From positions 1 through 47,655 of the forward strand of contig JAKQHR010000127.1 in NCBI GenBank assembly GCA_029557905.1: a stretch of DNA of 47,655 bases, written 5' to 3'. The stretch comes from Verrucomicrobiota bacterium (lineage in GTDB: Bacteria > Verrucomicrobiota > Kiritimatiellia > JAKQHR01). Below are positions 25,120 through 31,326 of the stretch, piece by piece; the first letter of the stretch is position 1, and the number at the start of each line of letters is the position of its first letter. A model generated the notes under the pieces. It did not search any database. It was not told the origin of the DNA and was given only the letters and a program-made list of their open reading frames with translations. Both the position numbers and the translations under genes were made by a program.

Positions 25120-26463
25120 ATGATTCAGGTTCAGCGCATCCATGCTCTGAACAGCATCCCCGCCGGCGGGGGTGAATATGTCCTGTACTGGATGCAGCAG
25201 GCGCAGCGCGCAGAGTTCAATCATGCGCTGGAGCATGCGGCGTGTCAGGCGAATGCCCTGCAGCAGCCGCTGGTGGTCTGCTTTGCGCTGACCTCGTACC
25301 CGGAGGCCAATCTGCGCCACTACCGGTTCATGCTGGAAGGTCTGCGCGATGTCCGGGGTCAGCTTGCGAAAAGGGGCATTCCGTTCTGTGTCAGGCGTGG
25401 CGCGCCGGCCGATGTTGTTCAGGAACTGGCCCGCAAGGCTTCTCTGCTGGTTGCGGATGTCGGCTATACTCGCATCCAGAAGCAGTGGCGCAGGGATGCG
25501 GCCGGCCGCGCGGCCTGCCGCATGGAGGCCGTTGAGACGGATGTGATCGTTCCGGTGCAGGAGGTTTCGGATCACGAAGAGTTTGGCGCGCGAACCATTC
25601 GGCCGAAAATTCACAGAATACTTCCGCTTTATCTGGAGCCGCTCCGAAAGGTGCCCGTGAAATATCCATTTTCCGGGAAACCGCCCGCGTCGCTTTCGCT
25701 TGAAGACATTGATGCCGTTTGCGCCGGATTGAAAACGGATGCTTCCGTGAAGCCGTCATCGCGATTCGCGGGCGGCTCGCATGCCGCCCGGAAACAGCTT
25801 TCGAAATTCATTGCACAACATCTTGATGAATATCATGAAAACAGCAGCGATCCCGTGCTGGATGCCTGTTCGCACATGAGTCCGTATCTGCACTTTGGTC
25901 AAATATCGCCGCTGGACATGGCCCTGCAGATTTCAGGGTCCGATGCGCCCCGCGCGGCAAAGGACGCCTGTTTGGAGCAGCTCATTGTCCGCCGCGAACT
26001 CAGCATGAACTTCTGCTGGTACAATCCGGAATATGACAAATATGATTCGCTCCCCGCGTGGGCGCTGAAGACGATGGGGGAGCATGCGAAGGACAGGCGG
26101 GAACATGTTTACACGCGCGAGCAGTGGGAGGCGGCCGCCACACATGACCCGTACTGGAATGCCGCGCAGAGGGAACTGGCAAAGACCGGCTTCATGCACA
26201 ATTACATGCGCATGTACTGGGGCAAAAAAATCCTTGAGTGGAGCCGGACGCCCGAAGACGCATTTGAAACCGCGCTGCACCTGAACAATAAATATGAACT
26301 CGACGGACGCGATCCGAACGGCTTTGCGGGGGTGTCGTGGTGCTTCGGGCGGCATGACCGCGCCTGGACCGAGCGGCCCGTCTTCGGTAAGATCCGCTGC
26401 ATGAACGCCAACGGCCTCAAGCGCAAATTTGACATCGAGGCCTATGTTGAGCGCTGGTCCTGA
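25120..26463 (+). CDS. phr: Class II CPD deoxyribodipyrimidine photolyase
   Basis: The protein has 447 residues and uses blue light to split cyclobutane pyrimidine dimers. An N-terminal antenna domain (VLYWMQQAQRAEFNHALEHA) precedes the FAD-binding catalytic half. Class II identity is clear from EQLIVRRELSMNFCWYN, YDSLPAWALKTMGEHAKD, THDPYWNAAQ, TGFMHNYMRMYWGKKILEW and NKYELDGRDPNGFAG, then RPVFGKIRCMN. The start is 2 bp after the crtN-like stop, so it is almost certainly co-transcribed with the carotenoid genes. That pairs a light-screening and antioxidant pigment with light-driven repair. Confidence 0.95.
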   Translation: MIQVQRIHALNSIPAGGGEYVLYWMQQAQRAEFNHALEHAACQANALQQPLVVCFALTSYPEANLRHYRFMLEGLRDVRGQLAKRGIPFCVRRGAPADVVQELARKASLLVADVGYTRIQKQWRRDAAGRAACRMEAVETDVIVPVQEVSDHEEFGARTIRPKIHRILPLYLEPLRKVPVKYPFSGKPPASLSLEDIDAVCAGLKTDASVKPSSRFAGGSHAARKQLSKFIAQHLDEYHENSSDPVLDACSHMSPYLHFGQISPLDMALQISGSDAPRAAKDACLEQLIVRRELSMNFCWYNPEYDKYDSLPAWALKTMGEHAKDRREHVYTREQWEAAATHDPYWNAAQRELAKTGFMHNYMRMYWGKKILEWSRTPEDAFETALHLNNKYELDGRDPNGFAGVSWCFGRHDRAWTERPVFGKIRCMNANGLKRKFDIEAYVERWS

Positions 26464-26599
26464 AAAACATAAAAAACAGGCCAAAAACGCTAAAAAAGTG
26501 TCAAAAAAGCCCAAAAAATGGCCAAAAATCGCAAAAAATGGCGATTTTTCTTGATTTTTCGCGATTTTTTGCCATTTTTACCCAGATTTTCACAAAAAA
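26463..26599. repeat. Phased A/T-tract array (predicted curved DNA)
   Basis: Fourteen runs of four to six A or T recur about every 10 bp. A runs begin at 26463, 26471, 26483, 26492, 26503, 26513, 26524 and 26533; T runs begin at 26545, 26555, 26565, 26575 and 26587; a final A run begins at 26594. Run centres average 10.1 bp apart, close to the helical repeat, so bends should add up to strong intrinsic curvature. It fills the gap between the photolyase stop and kdsA in an otherwise GC-rich region. Possible roles are promoter upstream activation, nucleoid-protein binding or domain separation. It codes for nothing plausible. Confidence 0.75.
26514..26579. terminator. Long inverted repeat inside the A-tract block
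   Basis: Bases 26514-26532 pair with 26561-26579 over 19 positions with one mismatch, leaving a 28-nt loop. A second, nested option pairs 26524-26532 with 26541-26549 perfectly. The right arms are T-rich, so either hairpin could terminate the photolyase transcript about 50-110 nt after its stop. The stems are AT-rich, which makes them weaker than classical terminators. Confidence 0.45.
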
Positions 26600-26691
26600 C
26601 TGGCGAAAGGGACAATTTCCCGCCGCCGCGCAAAAAGCTTTATTTCTTCCGCCGGAGCCTTTATGGTAGCCACGCAATTTGGGAACAGCGC

Positions 26692-27516
26692 ATGACAAAA
26701 ACAAAGACAGTCAGGGTTGGACAGGTCGGGGTGGGCGGCGGCGGTCCGCTGGTGCTGATGGCGGGCCTGTGCGTCATCGAAAGCCGCGCCATTTGTCTTG
26801 ATCTTGCCCGGCGCCTGGCGAAGCTTGCGGAAAAAGAGAAAATTCCGCTGATTTTCAAGGCCTCCTACGACAAGGCCAACCGGACCTCCGGCGACGCCTT
26901 CCGCGGGCCGGGCATGGTGAAGGGTCTGGAAATCCTGCGCGAGGTCAAGGACCGCTTCGGCCTCCCGATCCTGGTGGATGTCCACAGCGAGACGGAAGTT
27001 CCGCATGCCGCCAAAGTGGCGGATGTGCTGCAGCTGCCCGCCTTTCTCTGCCGCCAGACCGATCTGGTGCTGGCGCTGGGCGAGAGCGGCAGGCCCGTGA
27101 ACATCAAGAAGGGCCAGTTTCTTGCCCCGTGGGACATTGTGAACGTGATCCGCAAGGTGGAAAGCACCGGAAACCGGAAAATCATCCTGACGGAGCGTGG
27201 CGCCAGCTTCGGCTACAACAATCTGGTGGCGGACATGCGCAGCCTGCTGATCATGCGCGAAACCGGCTATCCGGTCGTCTTTGACGCCACGCACAGCGTT
27301 CAGAAGCCCGGCGGAGCCGGCGGCCGCACCGGCGGCGACGGGCAGTTTGCGCCCGCGCTGGCGCGCGCTGCTGTCGCGACAGGCTGCGACGGCGTATTCC
27401 TCGAAACCCATGTGCATCCGGAAAAAGCGCTGTCCGACCGGGACAACGCCATCCGGTTTGCCGGCATCGCAAAACTCTGGAAGCAGCTGCGGGGGATTCA
27501 TGCCGTCGTCAGTTGA
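26692..27516 (+). CDS. kdsA: 3-deoxy-D-manno-octulosonate 8-phosphate synthase
   Basis: The protein has 274 residues from the ATG at 26692; the in-frame extension upstream runs into the A-tract block and is not credible. It condenses arabinose 5-phosphate with phosphoenolpyruvate to KDO 8-phosphate for LPS inner core. Family motifs: FKASYDKANRTS, RGPGM, LPAFLCRQTDL, NIKKGQFLAPWD, ERGASFGYNNLVADMR, FDATHSVQ, and ETHVHPE near the end. The N-terminal GLCVIES has cysteine where the E. coli enzyme has asparagine, marking the metal-dependent class. First gene of the kdsA-ptsI run; it overlaps kdsC by 17 nt. Confidence 0.95.
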   Translation: MTKTKTVRVGQVGVGGGGPLVLMAGLCVIESRAICLDLARRLAKLAEKEKIPLIFKASYDKANRTSGDAFRGPGMVKGLEILREVKDRFGLPILVDVHSETEVPHAAKVADVLQLPAFLCRQTDLVLALGESGRPVNIKKGQFLAPWDIVNVIRKVESTGNRKIILTERGASFGYNNLVADMRSLLIMRETGYPVVFDATHSVQKPGGAGGRTGGDGQFAPALARAAVATGCDGVFLETHVHPEKALSDRDNAIRFAGIAKLWKQLRGIHAVVS

Positions 27517-28033
27517 AAAGAAAGCGGCCGCGATCGAGGCGATCATTTTTGATGTGGACGGGGTGCTGACGTCGGGGGCGATTGTTTACGGGCCGGAAGG
27601 GGAGTGGAAAATCTTCAACGTGCAGGACGGGCACGGCTTCAAAATGGCCGCTCGGGCCGGCCTGAAACTCGGGGTGCTGACGGGGCGCTCGTCGGCGGTG
27701 GTGGACCGCCGGATGAAGGAGCTGGGGGTGGAGTTTTATGAGCAGGGCGCGATGAACAAGGGCGAGGCCCTGCCGCGCCTGCTCCGGAAAATGAAAGTGA
27801 ACGCGGGGCAGACCTGCTATGTCGGAGATGATGTGATTGACCTGCCGCCGATGCGGCTGGCCGGCCTGTCGGTGGCCGTGGCCAACGCCGTGGACGAGGT
27901 GAAGGCCGCCGCGGACGCCGTCACGGCGCGGAAGGGCGGCGAAGGCGCCGCGCGCGAGGTGATTGAACTGGTGATGAGGGCCCGGGGCCTCTGGGAGGAA
28001 GCAATGAAAAGATATACCGAGGATGCAGAATGA
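27500..28033 (+). CDS. kdsC: 3-deoxy-D-manno-octulosonate 8-phosphate phosphatase (KdsC)
   Basis: The protein has 177 residues from the ATG at 27500, with GGGGGA just upstream inside kdsA. It is a cap-less HAD phosphatase that removes the phosphate from KDO 8-phosphate, the next step after KdsA. HAD motif I is FDVDGVLTSG, motif II LGVLTGRSS, and motif IV YVGDDVIDLPPM. The length and the family-specific GLSVAVANAVDEVK segment fit the KdsC tetramer family. It overlaps lptC by ATGA at 28030-28033, so KDO synthesis and LPS transport are translationally linked. Confidence 0.93.
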   Translation: MPSSVEKKAAAIEAIIFDVDGVLTSGAIVYGPEGEWKIFNVQDGHGFKMAARAGLKLGVLTGRSSAVVDRRMKELGVEFYEQGAMNKGEALPRLLRKMKVNAGQTCYVGDDVIDLPPMRLAGLSVAVANAVDEVKAAADAVTARKGGEGAAREVIELVMRARGLWEEAMKRYTEDAE

Positions 28034-28461
28034 AAAAGGGTTGGAACCTCCTGCTGATGTTTGTGTTCTGCGCCGCGGCCGCGGCGCAGGATCCCGGCGT
28101 GCAGTCGCTCGCCGGCTTTGAGCTGCCGGAATATGACGCCGATGGGAAAATCGTGCGGCACATCTTCGGGGACATGGCCGAAATGGTCCCGGGCGGGCTG
28201 ATCCGCATTTCCAACCTGCGCGTGGACATCTACAACAATGAGCAGGTTGAAATGAAGGTCATCGCACCCCGCTGCGAGCTGAACCAGCAGACCAAACAGG
28301 CCGTATCCGACGGCCCCGTGCGCATCATCCGCGACAACATGGTCGTCACCGGCAGGGGGTTCGATTTCTCGAATGAGAAGGAACGCATACAAATCATGCA
28401 CGACACCAAAGTGGTGCTGAAAGGTTTTCGAAGCAGAGTAAATCCGGGAGACAAAAAATGA
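28030..28461 (+). CDS. lptC: LptC-like LPS export protein
   Basis: The protein has 143 residues. A short N-terminal hydrophobic segment (LLLMFVFCAAAAA) anchors or exports it. The remainder is beta-rich in the OstA/LptC style (RISNLRVDIYNNEQVEMKVIAPRCELNQ, then VVTGRGFDFSNEKERIQI). LptC bridges the inner-membrane LptBFG complex to periplasmic LptA. The family diverges fast, and the call rests on the fold pattern and on its place between kdsC and lptA. The start overlaps kdsC and the stop overlaps lptA (ATGA at 28458-28461). Confidence 0.75.
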   Translation: MKKGWNLLLMFVFCAAAAAQDPGVQSLAGFELPEYDADGKIVRHIFGDMAEMVPGGLIRISNLRVDIYNNEQVEMKVIAPRCELNQQTKQAVSDGPVRIIRDNMVVTGRGFDFSNEKERIQIMHDTKVVLKGFRSRVNPGDKK

Positions 28462-28955
28462 GCAGACGACGGACCCTTTTGATTTTGGCGGCGGGAATTG
28501 CGGCCGCCTGCGCGCCGGCGGTTTTCGCGCAGGGCGGAAAAAAGGAGGTAACGGAGATCACCTCCGAGCGCCTCACCTTCGACTATAACGAGCATTATGC
28601 GCTCTTTGAGGAGAACGTGGTGGTGGTGGACCCCGAAATGAAGCTGAAAGCCGACCGGATGACCGTGCATTTCGCGGAGGACAACGAAGTCAAGTCCATC
28701 ATCGCGCGCGGCAATGTGATCATTGAGCAGGAGGATCGGACGGCCACGGCGGGCCGGGCGGTCTACGATGTCGAGAGCGGCAAGATTCAGCTGGATGAGA
28801 AACCGCGCGTCACGCGCGGGAACGACGTGCTGGAGGGCACGACCATCTCCTTCTGGCGGGACCTGAACAAAATGGTTTGCGAACCGCGCGCGCGGCTGGT
28901 AATATATCCACAGAGCGGTAAAACATCGCGTGCAAAGACCGTTTCGGGAGAGTAG
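28458..28955 (+). CDS. lptA: Periplasmic LPS transport protein LptA (OstA-like)
   Basis: The protein has 165 residues with a signal peptide (MSRRRTLLILAAGIAAACAPAVFA cleaved before QGG). The mature part is an OstA beta-jellyroll: ITSERLTFDYNEHYALFEENVVVV, ADRMTVHF, VKSIIARGNVIIEQEDRTATAGRAVYD and ISFWRDLNKM. It forms the periplasmic bridge along which LPS slides to the outer membrane. It sits immediately before lptB with a single base between the stop and the next start codon. Confidence 0.9.
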   Translation: MSRRRTLLILAAGIAAACAPAVFAQGGKKEVTEITSERLTFDYNEHYALFEENVVVVDPEMKLKADRMTVHFAEDNEVKSIIARGNVIIEQEDRTATAGRAVYDVESGKIQLDEKPRVTRGNDVLEGTTISFWRDLNKMVCEPRARLVIYPQSGKTSRAKTVSGE

Positions 28956-28956
28956 G

Positions 28957-29694
28957 ATGGTGACCGACAGCACTTATCTGGTCAGCACCGAAGAGCTGGA
29001 GAAAGTCTACGGCGGCCGCAGGGTGGTCAGCGGAGTGAACATCAATGTCCGCCCCGGCGAGATCGTGGGCCTGCTGGGGCCCAACGGCGCGGGGAAGACC
29101 ACGAGCTTCTACATGATTATGGGGCTCATCCGCCCCACCGCGGGCCGTGTGCATTTTGCGGGCCGCGAGGTGACCCGCACCCCGATGTACCGCCGCGCCC
29201 GCATGGGCATGGGCTATCTCTCGCAGGAGCCGTCCATTTTCCGCCGACTGACGGTGGAGGAAAATGTCATGGCCATCCTCGAGACGCTCCCCCTGAGCAA
29301 GCAGGAGCGCAGGGACCGCCTGGAGTTTCTCCTGAACGAGCTGAAAATCGCCTATCTGGCCAAACAGCGCGCCTACACCCTCAGCGGGGGCGAGCGCCGC
29401 CGGCTGGAGATCACGCGCGCGCTGGTGACCAGCCCGACGCTGATCCTGCTTGACGAGCCGTTCAGCGGCGTGGATCCGCTGGCGGTGTATGATGTCCAGC
29501 AGATCATCATGGAACTGAAGGAAAAGGGCCTGGGCATCCTGATCACCGACCACAATGTCCGCGAGACCCTCGCGGTGGTGGACCGGGCCTATCTGCTGTG
29601 CGACGGAAAAGTGCTGAGAGAAGGAACCAGGGAATTTTTGATCAATGACAAGGTGAGCCGCGATCTGTATCTGGGACCGCGGTTCAGCATGTAA
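28957..29694 (+). CDS. lptB: LPS export ABC transporter ATPase LptB
   Basis: The protein has 245 residues from the ATG at 28957, five bases after GGGAG. All ABC ATPase motifs are present: Walker A GPNGAGKTT, Q-loop in YLSQEPSIFRRLTV, signature LSGGERRRLEI, Walker B LILLDEPFSGVDP, and switch His in ITDHNVRETL. The last segments (DRAYLLCDGKVLREG) match LptB rather than branched-chain amino acid ATPases. It powers extraction of LPS from the inner membrane through LptFG, which are not in this window. Confidence 0.95.
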   Translation: MVTDSTYLVSTEELEKVYGGRRVVSGVNINVRPGEIVGLLGPNGAGKTTSFYMIMGLIRPTAGRVHFAGREVTRTPMYRRARMGMGYLSQEPSIFRRLTVEENVMAILETLPLSKQERRDRLEFLLNELKIAYLAKQRAYTLSGGERRRLEITRALVTSPTLILLDEPFSGVDPLAVYDVQQIIMELKEKGLGILITDHNVRETLAVVDRAYLLCDGKVLREGTREFLINDKVSRDLYLGPRFSM

Positions 29695-29716
29695 ACAACC
29701 AGAAAGGAGTCGTGTT

Positions 29717-30061
29717 GTGCAAATCACAGTGACAGGACGACATGTCGACATAACCAGTGCCATTCGCGAATATGCTGAAGACCGGGTGAACGACGCCATG
29801 GCCCTCTTCCCGCGCGTGGAGAGTGTGCACGTGATTTTGAGTGTGGAAAAATACAGGCACCGCGCAGAAATCGTGGTGCAGGGTGCCAACCATATCCGCA
29901 TTGATGCGCATGATGAAAGCGATGACATGTATGCATCCATCGACAGCGCCATTGAAAAGGCCATGCGCCAGCTCCGCAAGCTTCGCGACAAGGTGCAGGA
30001 TCACAAAGGCGCCGAGCCCCTGGCCGAAGCCGAAGTCAAGGTCAGTAAAAAAGAAGCCTGA
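29717..30061 (+). CDS. hpf: Ribosome hibernation promoting factor (short form)
   Basis: The protein has 114 residues from a GTG at 29717, eight bases after AAGGAG. It is a YfiA/HPF domain (ITVTGRHVDITSAIREYAEDRV, EKYRHRAEIVVQG, DDMYASIDSAIEKAMRQLRKLRDK). It binds the decoding region of idle ribosomes and promotes dimerisation or protection in stationary phase. The long C-terminal dimerisation domain is missing, so this is the short type. Location between lptB and hprK matches the conserved lptB-(rpoN)-hpf neighbourhood of proteobacteria, here without rpoN. Confidence 0.93.
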   Translation: MQITVTGRHVDITSAIREYAEDRVNDAMALFPRVESVHVILSVEKYRHRAEIVVQGANHIRIDAHDESDDMYASIDSAIEKAMRQLRKLRDKVQDHKGAEPLAEAEVKVSKKEA

Positions 30062-30088
30062 AGCATCATCTCAGGGGAAAGGCATCCT

Positions 30089-31027
30089 GTGCCTGTCAGT
30101 GTCGGACAGTTTTATGAGGCTGGGAAGGAAAGCCTGCAGATGGAGCTGGAATTCGGCGGGGAGTATTTTCCCCGCCCGATTCCGGAATCCGCCATCAACC
30201 GGCCCGGCCTCGCGCTGACCGGCTTTTTCCGGCATTTTTCATATCGCCGGATTCAGGTGATCGGCCTGGCGGAGTTTGACTATCTGCGCAGCCTGACGGC
30301 CGCACTCAGGCTGGAACGCATCCGCGAGGTCTGCCGGCGCGATATCCCCTGCATGGTCCTCACCCGCAACCGGCATGCCATTCCCGAACTGATGTCCGCC
30401 GCGCAGGAATACCAGATTCCGGTGATGCGCTCCCCGATGATCACCAGCCGCTTCATCAATGCGGCCACCATCATCATGGAGAATCTGGCCGCTCCGCAAA
30501 TCCGCGTGCAGGGGACCATGGTGGACATCATGGGCATTGGCGTGCTGCTGCAGGGCCCGCCGGGCCTCGGCAAGAGTGAAACTGCGCTGGCGCTTATCGA
30601 GCGTGGCCACAGTCTGGTGGCCGATGACGTCACCGTGCTGCGCCGCGACAGCGAGGGTTTCGTTATCGGCTCCGCGGTGCAGGTGACGCGCTATCACATG
30701 GAAATCAGGGGGCTCGGGATTATTCACGTGCCCAGTCTTTTCGGCGTGGCCTCCATGCGCAGCAACATGCGCCTGGACCTGGTGATCCAGATGCAGCCGT
30801 GGGATCCCGCGGCCGATATGGACCGCACGGGCCTGAATTCCGAAACCATGACTTTCATGGATGTTTCAGTCCCGCTGATTCGTCTCCCCGTGGCGCCCGG
30901 CCGCGACATGGCGCAGGTGATTGAGGTCGCGGCGCTGAATCAGAAACTCAAGCGGATGGGACATGATGCCGCCAAGGAACTGGATCAGAAACTGGTGAAT
31001 GTTTTAACAGAAAAGAGCCGGATGTGA
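30089..31027 (+). CDS. hprK: HPr kinase/phosphorylase
   Basis: The protein has 312 residues from a GTG at 30089. It phosphorylates, and in many species dephosphorylates, the regulatory serine of HPr. The C-terminal half carries the P-loop GPPGLGKSE (about 156-164), catalytic Asp pair LVADD (179-180), family signature EIRGLGIIHV and APGRDMAQVIEVAA. Two oddities stand out: the conserved active-site His preceding the P-loop (VHGVLVD in Bacillus subtilis) reads VQGTMVD here, with Gln141, and the P-loop has Pro-Pro in place of the usual Ser region. Its stop overlaps the HPr GTG start (GTGA), so enzyme and substrate are co-translated. Confidence 0.93.
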   Translation: MPVSVGQFYEAGKESLQMELEFGGEYFPRPIPESAINRPGLALTGFFRHFSYRRIQVIGLAEFDYLRSLTAALRLERIREVCRRDIPCMVLTRNRHAIPELMSAAQEYQIPVMRSPMITSRFINAATIIMENLAAPQIRVQGTMVDIMGIGVLLQGPPGLGKSETALALIERGHSLVADDVTVLRRDSEGFVIGSAVQVTRYHMEIRGLGIIHVPSLFGVASMRSNMRLDLVIQMQPWDPAADMDRTGLNSETMTFMDVSVPLIRLPVAPGRDMAQVIEVAALNQKLKRMGHDAAKELDQKLVNVLTEKSRM

Positions 31028-31320
31028 CGGCCTCCCGGACAGATACAGTGTCTGAGCACGTCCGGAAGGTGGAAATTGTCAATCGCCTGGGAATTCATGC
31101 CCGCCCGGCGTCGCTCTTTGTAAAGAAGGCTAATGAGTTTTCCGCCGACATCACGGTGGAAAAAGACGGAACCCGTGTCTGCGCCAAAAGCATTATGGGC
31201 CTCCTGACGCTGGAGGGATACATGGGCTCGGTGCTCATACTCCGCGCCACGGGGGCGGATGCTCCGCAGGCGCTGGACGCGCTGGAAGAACTGGTGAAGA
31301 ACAAATTTTTTGAGGATTAG
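31024..31320 (+). CDS. ptsH: Phosphocarrier protein HPr
   Basis: The protein has 98 residues from a GTG overlapping the hprK stop. It carries phosphate from enzyme I. The phosphorylatable histidine lies in GIHARPAS and the regulatory serine in KSIMGLLTL, so both the EI and HprK sites are intact. The N-terminus is about ten residues longer than typical HPr. With no EII permease gene nearby, it probably serves a regulatory chain rather than sugar uptake. Confidence 0.95.
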   Translation: MTASRTDTVSEHVRKVEIVNRLGIHARPASLFVKKANEFSADITVEKDGTRVCAKSIMGLLTLEGYMGSVLILRATGADAPQALDALEELVKNKFFED

Positions 31321-31326
31321 CGGCAG

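Noticed and set aside
26463-26599. CRISPR array or tandem repeat
   Set aside because: The units are homopolymer runs with about 10-bp spacing, not conserved repeats with unique spacers, and no cas gene is present.
26518-26691. In-frame N-terminal extension of kdsA into the A/T-tract block
   Set aside because: It would encode a low-complexity Lys/Phe stretch from phased A/T runs; the KdsA family starts near the ATG at 26692.
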